In this document: positions 25,987 through 34,647 of the stretch, piece by piece
Layout: each line of letters opens with the position of its first letter
Position numbering within the stretch: the first letter of the stretch is position 1
Assembly (NCBI GenBank): GCA_947503305.1
Contig: CANNDF010000001.1
Location: 806,001-870,000, forward strand
Reading direction: 5' to 3'
DNA from: an uncultured Dokdonia sp.
Lineage (GTDB): Bacteria > Bacteroidota > Bacteroidia > Flavobacteriales > Flavobacteriaceae
Length of the DNA stretch: 64,000 nucleotides
Made by a program: the position numbers and the translations under genes
The notes under the pieces: generated by a model
Database searches by the model: none
What the model saw: only the letters and a program-made list of their open reading frames with translations
Told to the model about the DNA's origin: nothing

Positions 25987-26844
25987 TTAACTTCCTAATT
26001 CAGAAATGGACTCAAGGAGAGAGTCATCGATATCATGATTACTTACGATATCTATTCGATACGTTTCAATAGCTTGAAAAAGATCCTGTTCAAACAGGAG
26101 TTGATTATCTTCTGTATTTATAAAAAGAAGCCCCAAAATTCCGAAACGGCCGTAGGCTCTTTTAGAATCTCGAATCTTTTTATCCAATTTTAACAAGCGT
26201 TCTTCAATAAGATTTTCAAACAAAGGGATTAACTCTTTTTCCTTCCAGTCTTCGAGCATGGATCGCAATTGTCGCTGTGCTAGTTCGCCTAGGAGTTTTT
26301 CAAATTTTGGTAAATTAAAATTGGCAAGAAGATCTTCAAAATCTTCTTTTTTTATTTCCAGACGTGTTATGGGTTTTGGGATTTTCTTTTTTGAGACTGG
26401 GTATTTACCACTTCTATTGGATATATGTTGAGGGCTATGAACATATACTTCTTTTTCATAATCGCGTAGTGGTCTTGGTTTAAAATCAATTAACCAAGCA
26501 ATAAAATCTACATTGACGATTGCGGTCGTATGAGAAGGATCTTCTTGATACCGACTTATAAATTGAGAAATCCGTTTATATTTTTTATAGGCACCTATAT
26601 CTTTTACCAGTTTGTCATAATTCCTGGGGACATAGGCTATTTGTTTGGGGTTGAAGTTTAAAAAATTATTTACAATCCGAGCATCTTTTCCTAACTGGCT
26701 TTTGTCACTCAATAGATATAAAGCCAAACTCTTAACATTTTCTGGACTGGGACTGTTTAAATAAATAGAGAGGTTCTCGCCGTTACGCTTTTCGGAAAAA
26801 TCTTCCATCACAGTCTCTAAATAACTTCTATCTAAATCGCGCAT
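25987..26844 (-). CDS. Hypothetical protein
   Basis: The protein, about 285 residues, has no recognisable family. I place the start at MRDLDRSYLETVMED rather than 20 codons upstream, because the upstream extension is aromatic-rich and unlike a normal N-terminus. On the minus strand TAATTTTG lies just before this start, a TAnnTTTG box that would give an almost leaderless mRNA. The protein is charged and mostly helical, without signal peptide, with basic stretches (SGKYPVSKKKIPKP). It converges with the NTPase-GDPD gene (7-bp gap), so it is probably separately controlled. Confidence 0.55.
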   Translation of the reverse strand: MRDLDRSYLETVMEDFSEKRNGENLSIYLNSPSPENVKSLALYLLSDKSQLGKDARIVNNFLNFNPKQIAYVPRNYDKLVKDIGAYKKYKRISQFISRYQEDPSHTTAIVNVDFIAWLIDFKPRPLRDYEKEVYVHSPQHISNRSGKYPVSKKKIPKPITRLEIKKEDFEDLLANFNLPKFEKLLGELAQRQLRSMLEDWKEKELIPLFENLIEERLLKLDKKIRDSKRAYGRFGILGLLFINTEDNQLLFEQDLFQAIETYRIDIVSNHDIDDSLLESISELGS

Positions 26845-27031
26845 GGCGAAAAGTACAAAATTAATGTTGAAAAACCGGAACTCATGGAACCCATGGAACA
26901 GCACTTGATGCAGTCACCAAACAATAAGATATTTGAGTATCAATATTGAAGTAGCTACGAATTACAGGGTCGCTTAAAACTGTGGGGGCGGCCCGAAACC
27001 CACTATATGTTTAACGTATAAAAGGTAGATT

Positions 27032-27181
27032 ATGAATAAGAAATTCTTAGGATTAGTCGGATTTTTAGTTCTTCTGCTTATGGCTTCATGCGATATAAAT
27101 GGGATCGAAGAACAAGAGATCCTTCGTGCAGCAAGTAAAACAGATGGCACACAGACAAGCCCAAAAGGGGGAAAAGATTAA
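27032..27181 (+). CDS. Small lipoprotein, 49 residues
   Basis: The start is MNKKFLGLVGFLVLLLMASC: a short signal peptide with a clear lipobox (LMASC, Cys20). The mature part is only 30 residues and ends in a polar tail, TQTSPKGGKD. The gene is followed by an 11-bp hairpin, and the TPR histidine kinase starts 88 bp downstream. The context resembles loci in which a short exported peptide lies next to its sensor, so it may be a sensor ligand or accessory. This is inference; it may equally be a structural small lipoprotein. Confidence 0.65.
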   Translation: MNKKFLGLVGFLVLLLMASCDINGIEEQEILRAASKTDGTQTSPKGGKD

Positions 27182-27188
27182 ATAACCA

Positions 27189-27213
27189 GGGTTACTCTTA
27201 GCAAGAGTAACCC
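27189..27213 (+). terminator. Hairpin between small lipoprotein and kinase genes
   Basis: GGGTTACTCTT and AAGAGTAACCC form a perfect 11-bp stem with a 3-nt loop. The following TTAAATTC is only weakly T-rich, so it may terminate partly, attenuate, or protect the short upstream mRNA and make its level exceed that of the kinase. Confidence 0.7.
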
Positions 27214-27269
27214 TTAAATTCAATTATGTCTGCAATATATAGTAACTTTAAAGTCATAATCTTCTTCTA

Positions 27270-29150
27270 ATGAGTATATACAGGGCTTTAATGATCATAA
27301 TAGGGGTATTCATAGTAAGCTCTTGTGAATCAAAAAAACCAGAGGACATCTCTCAACAAAGAGACAACAAAAAAGAAATAGTTTCTCATAGGGTCCCTAA
27401 CAAAATCAGTAGTAAGGATATTGATACCCTGCTTCTTGAAAAAATTATTGAAAATTCAGAATTTTACAGCACTACAAACCAGAAAGATTCCATCTTTAAA
27501 TATGATAGTCTCTTGAAGAATCTGGCAACAAAAGCAAATTTAGTATCCTATCGTGCAAAAGGAGAATCCTATCTTGCCTATGATTTTAGAGAAGTTGAAA
27601 AATATGATAGTGCTTTTTATTACTACAATAAAGCCAAGAACACCTATAAAATACTGAAAGATAGCACTCAGGTTGGGAAAAAACTCATTGAAATGGGAAA
27701 AATCCAATACCGTCAGGCAGATTATTATGGATCCAAAGAATCGATTACAGAAGCCCTTGAGTATCTCCATTCCGAAGAAGATGCATCCTATTGGCCAGTG
27801 GCAATGAATGAACTAGGGAATAACTATTTTGCATTGAAAGATTATAAAAATGCTGAAAAGAGTTATGAAAAGGCAATTTATTATGAAGAGAATCTTCACA
27901 ATAAAATCTTATACAAAAACAATATGGCAAATGTTTATGCCGAGAATAATCAGGAAGAAAAGGCGATAGAAATATTAGAAACCGTTCTTAATGACCTCCC
28001 TTCTGATTTTGATACGATTGAATATGCACGATTGGTTCACAATTTAGCCGTTGCAAGATGGAAATGGGGTACTACCGATGTATATCAGGATTTTCAAAAA
28101 GCACTTCAAATAAGAAAGGCCCATAATGATCAGTGGGGTTTGCTGTCAAGTTATACGAGTTTGCTGTATTATTATGGCGATATAGATCCAAAATTGGCAA
28201 TACAATATGCAGATTCAGTAATACAAATTTCAAAAAAAACGCATACTCCTAATTCTGAAAAAGAAGCGCTAGCAGCCCTGTTAAAATTACAGCCTCAAAA
28301 CCAAAAAACTAAAGATCGGTATATATTCATAAGTGATAGTTTAACTGAAAACGAACTCAAGGTAAAAAATCAGTACGCCTTTTTTCGATATCAAAATCAA
28401 TTAGAAAAAGACCAAATACTTACACTTCAAGCTCAAAGTGCCAAACGGAAAGCTGAACTCGCTGAGCAAAAGAATCAAAAAATTATTTTTCTAGGAGTAA
28501 TAGGACTCCTCCTGATGATTACCATCTTTATAATTTATTACTTAAAACAAAGTAGTCACAAACAAAGAATACAAGAACGGCATAGTACAGAGAAGAGAAT
28601 AAGTCAACAACTACATGACGAACTTGCCAATGATGTTTTTGGGTTAATGATGAAAATTGAAAATAAAGAATCATCCAATAATATAGAGCACCTCAAACAA
28701 TTAGAAAATATCTATTCCAGAGTACGTAATATATCCCATGAAAATAACCCCATACATTCTAGCGACGAATTTTTAGAAGATTTAAAAAACCTTATAAATT
28801 CCTACAATAGTAATGATGTAAAGATAATTACCAAAGGACTTGAAGATATTCATTGGAATCGTCTCGAAGAAGAAAAATGTATCGTGATATACAGAACGGT
28901 AAATGAACTATTGGTCAATATGAAAAAACATAGCCAGGCTTCTTTAGTAGGGCTACAGTTTTTATATCATAAAAAAAACATCAGATTATCCTATAAGGAT
29001 AACGGGATTGGTTTTCCAGAGGATATAATTTTTGGATTTGGACTTAATAATACGGTTTCCCGTATTCACAATAACAAAGGGACCTTTAATTTTACATCAA
29101 AACAAGGGCGCGGAATTTCTGTAGAAGTTTTGGTTCCTGCTAAATTTTGA
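27270..29150 (+). CDS. TPR-containing sensor histidine kinase
   Basis: A 626-residue protein. The N-terminus has a lipoprotein-like signal (GVFIVSSC). Residues about 60-370 are TPR repeats (YYNKAKNTYKILKD, ALKDYKNAEKSYEKAIYYE, AVARWKWGTTDVYQDFQKALQ), followed by a coiled coil, a single membrane helix (IIFLGVIGLLLMITIFIIYY) and a HisKA_3-type kinase. The phospho-acceptor is His449 in QQLHDELANDVFGL; the ATPase domain has the N box (VNELLVNMKKHS), G1 (YKDNGIGF) and a FGLNN/GRG end. The layout places the TPRs outside the cytoplasm as the sensor. It is followed by its response regulator after 7 bp. The stimulus is unknown. Confidence 0.88.
   Translation: MSIYRALMIIIGVFIVSSCESKKPEDISQQRDNKKEIVSHRVPNKISSKDIDTLLLEKIIENSEFYSTTNQKDSIFKYDSLLKNLATKANLVSYRAKGESYLAYDFREVEKYDSAFYYYNKAKNTYKILKDSTQVGKKLIEMGKIQYRQADYYGSKESITEALEYLHSEEDASYWPVAMNELGNNYFALKDYKNAEKSYEKAIYYEENLHNKILYKNNMANVYAENNQEEKAIEILETVLNDLPSDFDTIEYARLVHNLAVARWKWGTTDVYQDFQKALQIRKAHNDQWGLLSSYTSLLYYYGDIDPKLAIQYADSVIQISKKTHTPNSEKEALAALLKLQPQNQKTKDRYIFISDSLTENELKVKNQYAFFRYQNQLEKDQILTLQAQSAKRKAELAEQKNQKIIFLGVIGLLLMITIFIIYYLKQSSHKQRIQERHSTEKRISQQLHDELANDVFGLMMKIENKESSNNIEHLKQLENIYSRVRNISHENNPIHSSDEFLEDLKNLINSYNSNDVKIITKGLEDIHWNRLEEEKCIVIYRTVNELLVNMKKHSQASLVGLQFLYHKKNIRLSYKDNGIGFPEDIIFGFGLNNTVSRIHNNKGTFNFTSKQGRGISVEVLVPAKF
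29049..29094 (+). promoter_or_regulatory. Inverted-repeat operator inside the kinase gene, before the response regulator
   Basis: AATACGG-tttc-CCGTATT (29049-29066) has perfect 7-bp arms and the same TACGG-N4-CCGTA core as the sites near 22.4 and 30.0 kb. TAATTTTA (29087-29094), one mismatch from TAnnTTTG, lies 21 nt downstream of the core, 63 nt before the response regulator start. It may be an internal autoregulated promoter. It lies in coding sequence, so coincidence is possible. Confidence 0.45.
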
Positions 29151-29157
29151 AATTAAA

Positions 29158-29826
29158 ATGTTTAAAAAAGTTTTAGTAGTAGAAGATTTAGATAGTATTG
29201 GGTATGGAATATCTCATATGCTCGAAAAACAATTAGGAGTTGATGAAGTAGTGCTCTCGCAATATTGTAGTGATGCCTATTTAAAATTTATACACTCAGA
29301 ACGAGAAAGTATTCCTTTTGATTTATTAATCACTGATTTGTCTTTCCATAAAGACCATAGAGATGATAAAATAGCAAATGGGAAGCACTTAATAAAACAA
29401 ATCCGGGCTCTAGGGTATAGTACTCCAATAATTGTGTGTTCCGTAGAAGAAAAATTAACAACAATTAGAAATCTGTTCAAACAAGATGGGATATCAGGGT
29501 ATATCGTAAAAGGAAGGCAAGGGTTGAGATACTTAGCCAAAGCGATAGAAACCATAAAAAAAGGGAGTACCTACCTTTCCCCTCAATTATCTGACTTGAT
29601 GCATCGCAAAGAAGTTTTTGAAATTAAGGATTATGATATAAAACTCCTATATTATTTGTCTAAAGGACAATCACAAGAAGAAATATCCCGATACCTCAAT
29701 CAGAAAGGTGTGTCACCTAACAGTTTAAGTTCTATTGAAAAACGATTGAACCGCTTAAAAGACGAACTTAAGGCAAACTCTACGATTCAATTAATAGCAA
29801 ATGCTAAAGACATAGGCTTGATTTAA
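29158..29826 (+). CDS. Response regulator with LuxR-like output domain
   Basis: A 222-residue protein. The receiver domain (1-125) has the acidic pair in VVEDLDS, phospho-acceptor Asp60 (LLITDLSF), the conserved Ser/Thr in IIVCS and Lys in YIVKGRQG. The output domain (about 150-222) follows the NarL/LuxR HTH plan (DIKLLYYLSKGQSQEEISRYL...SLSSIEKRLNRLKDEL). It is the partner of the upstream kinase. LuxR-type dimers bind inverted repeats of 16-20 bp, so the TACGG-N4-CCGTA sites at 22.4, 29.05 and 30.0 kb are candidate targets; this link is inferred. Confidence 0.88.
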   Translation: MFKKVLVVEDLDSIGYGISHMLEKQLGVDEVVLSQYCSDAYLKFIHSERESIPFDLLITDLSFHKDHRDDKIANGKHLIKQIRALGYSTPIIVCSVEEKLTTIRNLFKQDGISGYIVKGRQGLRYLAKAIETIKKGSTYLSPQLSDLMHRKEVFEIKDYDIKLLYYLSKGQSQEEISRYLNQKGVSPNSLSSIEKRLNRLKDELKANSTIQLIANAKDIGLI

Positions 29827-29848
29827 TACAACTTCATTTACTAATAAT

Positions 29849-29874
29849 CATCGTATATCAGGCAAGATACGATG
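29849..29874 (+). terminator. Hairpin after the response regulator gene
   Basis: CATCGTAT and ATACGATG form an 8-bp stem with a 10-nt loop, 22 bp after the stop codon. No T-tract follows, so termination is uncertain. Confidence 0.4.
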
Positions 29875-30009
29875 CCTATAAGTCTACTATATCAATGATA
29901 ATTTAAAATGCAAAACCCGATTGATATACAGTAAAATTCTTTTGTAAGAGATATGAAAGGATACGGTTAATTATTTCCATCACGATTCAATATACTTTCA
30001 ATTACCTAA

Positions 30010-30054
30010 TTACGGGATCCCGTAACTACTTCCTGTGTATAGTTGCTAGGTTTG
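30010..30054 (+). promoter_or_regulatory. Operator TTACGG-N4-CCGTAA and promoter of the M48-ABC operon
   Basis: TTACGG-gatc-CCGTAA (30010-30025) is a perfect 16-bp palindrome. TAGGTTTG (30047-30054), an exact TAnnTTTG -7 box, follows after 21 nt. No TTG -33 element is present; the palindrome occupies that place, which suggests activator dependence. The first gene starts about 80 nt downstream. The rest of the 29827-30132 gap holds only the preceding hairpin. Confidence 0.65.
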
Positions 30055-30132
30055 TTAGTATATAAATTTAGAGTAAAAAACTATCCATAAGCTCGATAAC
30101 TGATAGTGTTTTATACCTAACTGAAATCCTAA

Positions 30133-30945
30133 ATGGAAAAATTGATAACCATATGCTGTTATATTCTTATCACAGGCATTAGTATTTTAAATACAAATGC
30201 ACAGGAATTATTTGATACTAAGGATTCAGTTTTAAAAAATAAGGACATCATAGGTTGTGGTCATTTACTTGATGGCCCTTCCTCATATCTTAAAAAGATT
30301 GAGAACAGATCTTTAGATACGATGCTTGAGCTTACAGAAGATCAAAAGAAACGCATAGGAAAGAATAATTATGAACAAGTAGTAAAAAATAATACGATAC
30401 TTGTTGAGTATGAAAATAAGGAGAACATCATACAAACTTTTGAAAATATCAAATCAAAAGTAAATTCTGAAATAGGCTATAATCTACATATCATCGATTC
30501 TCATAATATCAATGCCTTTACCATGCTAGGAGGACATATATATCTAACAACGGGTTTATTGTCCTATGTAGAATCTCTTGATGAATTGGCTTTTATCATG
30601 GGGCACGAAATCGGGCACAATGAGGCGTATCATTTAGAAAGGAAAATAAAAAAAATAATGATTACATCTACCTATTTTGGAGCTACAGGTATCGATGAAT
30701 TCACAAAAATAGCTATTGATTTAAATCATAAGTTCTCGGCGCCATTTGACCAAATAGATGAGTATGAAGCTGACAAATATGGTTTCGAAATATCCAAAAA
30801 AGCAGGTTACGATGTAAATAAATTTGCAGATTTTTTTAAAAGGATGGAAAAGAATGAGAAAACATCCATACTTCAAAAACTAAATGCGACCCACCCTTTT
30901 TCCAGAGATAGAAGAAAATGTCTAGAAAGCTATAATAATCAATAA
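30133..30945 (+). CDS. M48-family metallopeptidase, exported
   Basis: A 270-residue zinc protease. A signal peptide (ending near LNTNAQ) is followed by a catalytic domain with AFTMLGGHIYLTTGLL, the zinc site HEIGH (His158, Glu159, His162) and the third-ligand region EYEADKYGFEISKKAGYD. It resembles BepA/LoiP-type periplasmic proteases more than HtpX, because it has no membrane helices. Such proteases act in outer-membrane quality control. It is the first gene of an operon with 6 bp to the ABC transporter gene. Confidence 0.88.
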   Translation: MEKLITICCYILITGISILNTNAQELFDTKDSVLKNKDIIGCGHLLDGPSSYLKKIENRSLDTMLELTEDQKKRIGKNNYEQVVKNNTILVEYENKENIIQTFENIKSKVNSEIGYNLHIIDSHNINAFTMLGGHIYLTTGLLSYVESLDELAFIMGHEIGHNEAYHLERKIKKIMITSTYFGATGIDEFTKIAIDLNHKFSAPFDQIDEYEADKYGFEISKKAGYDVNKFADFFKRMEKNEKTSILQKLNATHPFSRDRRKCLESYNNQ

Positions 30946-30951
30946 GGGAGT

Positions 30952-32712
30952 ATGAAGGAAAAAAATCTATCCATTCAGGCAATAGGGATCACCAAAAAGT
31001 ACCCTAAAAACAAAATTGGTCTACAACCGCTTTCACTGGATATAAAACAAAAAAGTTTTGTAGCCCTTATGGGACCTTCAGGTTGTGGAAAATCTACCTT
31101 GTTAAAGTGCCTTAACGGAGATAATCCAGCAACCTTAGGAGAAGTATATATCAATGGACTTTCCTTAATTGATAATTATGATGAGGTGAAGAAAAGTATA
31201 GGATATGTCCCTCAAGACGATATTATACATAGAGAGTTGAGCGTATATAATACACTTTTCTATGCAGCAAAACTACGATTGCCAGATGGCACATCCAATG
31301 AAGAGATAAAACAACGTATCAATAAAGTGTTGAAGAGTTTAAAACTTAATCAACATGATCAGGGAGATTCCCAGCATCAAAAAAATATCAAGCATAAAAA
31401 AATAAAGGAGCTATCTGGAGGACAAAGAAAAAGGATTTCAATCGCTGTTGAACTACTTACGGAACCTAGTATTTTATTTTTGGATGAACCTACATCTCCA
31501 TTAGACCCGGAAACTATTGATAGTTTTCTAAAAAGCCTGCAAGATCTTGCCAAAGAAGGAACTTCGATCATCATGGTTACTCATAAACCGGAAGACCTTA
31601 ATTATGTAGATGAGGTAGTATTTCTGGGGGTAAAAGGGCATCTAGTATATAAAGGAATTCCAGAAACTATTACAAGTCACTTTAATGTAGACAGTATCAT
31701 TGAAGTGTATAGTAAAATGAGTGATCTCGAAGAAGTAAAAAAAAACTATATCAAACCCAAAGAAACCTCTCATTTATTAAATACCAATCCCAAGCCTACT
31801 AAGAGCAAAGCTCATTCCAATCTACGACAGCTTTATTGGTTGTCAAAACGATATTTAAATATAAAAATCAATGATGCCAATAACCTACTATTACTTCTTT
31901 TACAGCCTATTATTATAGGAGGATTGGTAAGTTTAGTATTTACAGAATTCAGGATCGGTGTTCTATTCTTAACAGCAATCTCGGCAATTTGGTTCGGAGT
32001 AAGTAATGCCGCCAAAGAAATTGTTGGGGAATTACCCATATACAAAAGAGAGCGAATGTATAATCTTAATATAAATACATATATCGTCTCAAAAGTGATC
32101 ATATTAGCTCTTATCGCTTTGATTCAATTGATTGTATTTGTTGCCATCATTCATTTCAATTTTAAATTTAATACAATCTCAGAATTCCCAGAAACCTACC
32201 TAAGACCTTTTTGGGATGCGGTAGGATTTCTATTTATGATATCATGTTCTGCAACGCTGATAGGGTTATTTCTGTCTTCATACTTCAATACTACAGAAAA
32301 GGTAATGACAGTAGTTCCTATTACTCTTATGCCACAAATAATGTTGGCCGGAGTAATGACAAAATTGGATAGCCGTATCATTGAGATTTTGAGTTTTTTT
32401 ACCCTAGGAAGGTGGGGAACCGAAGGTTTTGCAAGGTTGCAAGATGACTATTTTAAAACCAACAACTTAGGAGCAGAAAGTATTATTATACCTGAATACA
32501 ATCCAGATGGATATCATAAAAACGATTGTAAATGCGAAGCCACAAATGCACTGGATCAATTGGCATTGCATGATGAAAGCCTCACAGATCAAGGGATCCT
32601 GATAGGAGATTTGTTTAATAGTATAACAGCAAATAGTATAGCAGTACTGGTGTTGAGTATTATCATGTATTTGCTCATTTTTATTTCCCTAAGCAAAAAA
32701 GATAGTATATGA
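30952..32712 (+). CDS. ABC transporter, fused ATPase and ABC-2 permease (ABCG-like)
   Basis: A 586-residue half-transporter with an N-terminal ATPase and a C-terminal permease. The ATPase has Walker A GPSGCGKST (41-49), signature LSGGQRKR (154-161), Walker B ILFLDEPTSPLDPE and the switch His in MVTHKPE. The permease (about 290-586) has about six helices of ABC-2/ABCG order (LLLLQPIIIGGLVSLVF, VIILALIALIQLIVFVAII, ITLMPQIMLAGVM and others), with a soluble loop before the last helix. This order is typical of ABCG-type exporters that move lipids or hydrophobic compounds. The neighbouring lipoproteins suggest envelope transport; the substrate is unknown. Confidence 0.88.
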   Translation: MKEKNLSIQAIGITKKYPKNKIGLQPLSLDIKQKSFVALMGPSGCGKSTLLKCLNGDNPATLGEVYINGLSLIDNYDEVKKSIGYVPQDDIIHRELSVYNTLFYAAKLRLPDGTSNEEIKQRINKVLKSLKLNQHDQGDSQHQKNIKHKKIKELSGGQRKRISIAVELLTEPSILFLDEPTSPLDPETIDSFLKSLQDLAKEGTSIIMVTHKPEDLNYVDEVVFLGVKGHLVYKGIPETITSHFNVDSIIEVYSKMSDLEEVKKNYIKPKETSHLLNTNPKPTKSKAHSNLRQLYWLSKRYLNIKINDANNLLLLLLQPIIIGGLVSLVFTEFRIGVLFLTAISAIWFGVSNAAKEIVGELPIYKRERMYNLNINTYIVSKVIILALIALIQLIVFVAIIHFNFKFNTISEFPETYLRPFWDAVGFLFMISCSATLIGLFLSSYFNTTEKVMTVVPITLMPQIMLAGVMTKLDSRIIEILSFFTLGRWGTEGFARLQDDYFKTNNLGAESIIIPEYNPDGYHKNDCKCEATNALDQLALHDESLTDQGILIGDLFNSITANSIAVLVLSIIMYLLIFISLSKKDSI

Positions 32713-33626
32713 AAAAGTATCTAATATATACGATTCTATGCCTATTCTTCCTTAGTTCATGCGGAGTCTCTGAGCCCGTATTTTTAGCTAGTGATAATTT
32801 GGAATTTAAGAGTGTAAAAGATTCTATTTTCAATTTCTCCATTGACACTTATATATACAATCCTGCAAGACTTACCTATCGATTAAAAGAACTGAATTTT
32901 GAGGTTCAATATGAAAAAGAAAAGATAGGTTATGGAAAACTGATACATCCAGTCAAGATAATAGCCAAAGATACTATGGTGCTTCCTATGGAATGCAGTA
33001 TGAATCTGGATCGACTCCAAGAGAAACATAAGGAGTTATTAAGAAATCAAAACGCAAATTTTATTCTAGAAGGGACCGCCGTCGCAGTTCATCCATTGAA
33101 AACAAGCAGTAAAGATATTTCACTCAATTTAGATTATGACGTCAAAAAAATTATTGCCGATAATATGTTTAATAATAGCGTGACTGTAGAACAAATCGGG
33201 ATAGAAAAACTCAATCCTTTTTCCAGAAATGGACTCACAAAGTCAGCATTACTTCTCAACATTGAATTACAAAATCGTCAGCACTTTGATTTTCAAATAG
33301 AACAGATAGAAATTTCCTTACGATCTCAAGAAACCAATAAAATAGCATTAAAAGGATTTATGAACACACCTATAAATGTCAATAGTCTAGAAAGCATTAA
33401 AATCCCTGTTGAAGTAGAATCCAATAACTTCAATGTACTTCAGGATATGGGAAGGTTTATTCTTGGGAAAGGAGCTATAAAATACATAGGCACTGGTTAC
33501 GTGACCATCAGAATTCAAGAATATCAGTTTGAAATACCCGTACAGAAGACATTTAATATAGAAGCAAAACTATTTGGGAATACGGGGTCAAAAATACGTA
33601 TTCCCCTATTACAAAATAATAAATAA
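32709..33626 (+). CDS. LEA-type/WHy-like lipoprotein
   Basis: A 305-residue lipoprotein (LFFLSSCG, Cys19) that overlaps the ABC gene by four bases (ATGA). It appears to have two LEA14/WHy-like beta domains: NFSIDTYIYNPARLTYRLKELNFEVQYEKEKIGYG and, later, LLNIELQNRQHFDFQIEQIEISL with a second IPVEVESNNF stretch. LEA14 domains are immunoglobulin-like folds in envelope stress proteins. The coupling to the transporter gene suggests a partner role. The family call is by pattern only. Confidence 0.65.
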   Translation: MKKYLIYTILCLFFLSSCGVSEPVFLASDNLEFKSVKDSIFNFSIDTYIYNPARLTYRLKELNFEVQYEKEKIGYGKLIHPVKIIAKDTMVLPMECSMNLDRLQEKHKELLRNQNANFILEGTAVAVHPLKTSSKDISLNLDYDVKKIIADNMFNNSVTVEQIGIEKLNPFSRNGLTKSALLLNIELQNRQHFDFQIEQIEISLRSQETNKIALKGFMNTPINVNSLESIKIPVEVESNNFNVLQDMGRFILGKGAIKYIGTGYVTIRIQEYQFEIPVQKTFNIEAKLFGNTGSKIRIPLLQNNK

Positions 33627-33657
33627 TACAGCGTTCAGCATTTAGGAATGATTTATA

Positions 33658-34620
33658 ATGGAAACACCACACAGAAAAAAATCTCGATCCAGAAGAAGAA
33701 AAAAACGAAGGCTTCCCCTATTGATTTTGACCGTAATGGTTGCAATGCTAGCAGCTAGTTATTTTTATTTTTCTAACCTCAATAAAATAAGAGCAATAGC
33801 TCTGGCTAGGGAAGGGACGCATTGGGGATTTATCGATAAAGAAGGAAAAAAAGTAATCCCTTTTGAATATGAGATGGCATGGAAAATATCAGAGGGGCTT
33901 GCATTAGTGAAGAAGAATGGAAAATGGGGATTTATAGATAGCAATAATACCATTGAGATCCCAATAATATACCAAAATGCATACCCTTTTTCAGATAGTC
34001 TTGCCGCCATACAAATGGATACAAATTACTGGGGGTTTATAGATCATAAGGGGATTACTGTTATAAATGCAGAGTATGAAGACGCCGGATCTTTTTCAGA
34101 AGGACTTGCTGCTGTCAAAAAAGAAGGGAAATGGGGGTATATAAATACATCAGGAAAGGTCATCATCCCTTTTGAATATTCTAGTGCTTACCTGTTTTCG
34201 GAAAGTCTAGCTCCCGCCGGGGTTAATGGACGAGAGGGATTTATTAATAAGCACAATCAGATCGTTATCCAACCGCGCTTCGATTTTGTTTTACCCTTTT
34301 CAGAAGGTCTAGCCCCAGTAAATGTTGAGGGTAAATGGGGATTTATAGCAAAAAATGGGAAAGTCATTATCGAACCCAAGTACGAACAAACCTGGGGATT
34401 TTCTGAAGATCTGGCCCCAGTCAAAATTCAAGGGAAATGGGGGTTTATCAATAGAAAGGGAGAAGAAATCATTCTACCTCAATATCAAGATGCCTACGTT
34501 TTTTTGAATGGACTGGCACCTGTAAAAGTCAATGGACGACAAGGGTTTATAAATAAAGAACAAGAAGTAACCATACAATTTACATATGACTATGTAGACG
34601 CTTTTTATGACACTAAATAA
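33658..34620 (+). CDS. WG-repeat protein with N-terminal membrane anchor
   Basis: A 320-residue protein. A very basic N-terminus (KKSRSRRRKKRRL) precedes one membrane helix (LLILTVMVAMLAASYFYF). The rest is eight WG repeats of about 34 residues, each with the pattern GKWGFI...G..IIP..Y..A..FSEGLAPV. The topology puts the basic tail in the cytoplasm and the repeats in the periplasm. WG repeats form beta-propeller-like binding surfaces. The last copy lacks the full FSEGLAPV and ends in a YDYVDAFYDTK tail. Confidence 0.85.
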   Translation: METPHRKKSRSRRRKKRRLPLLILTVMVAMLAASYFYFSNLNKIRAIALAREGTHWGFIDKEGKKVIPFEYEMAWKISEGLALVKKNGKWGFIDSNNTIEIPIIYQNAYPFSDSLAAIQMDTNYWGFIDHKGITVINAEYEDAGSFSEGLAAVKKEGKWGYINTSGKVIIPFEYSSAYLFSESLAPAGVNGREGFINKHNQIVIQPRFDFVLPFSEGLAPVNVEGKWGFIAKNGKVIIEPKYEQTWGFSEDLAPVKIQGKWGFINRKGEEIILPQYQDAYVFLNGLAPVKVNGRQGFINKEQEVTIQFTYDYVDAFYDTK

Positions 34621-34647
34621 AACACATAATTCCAAAAACAAACGAAC

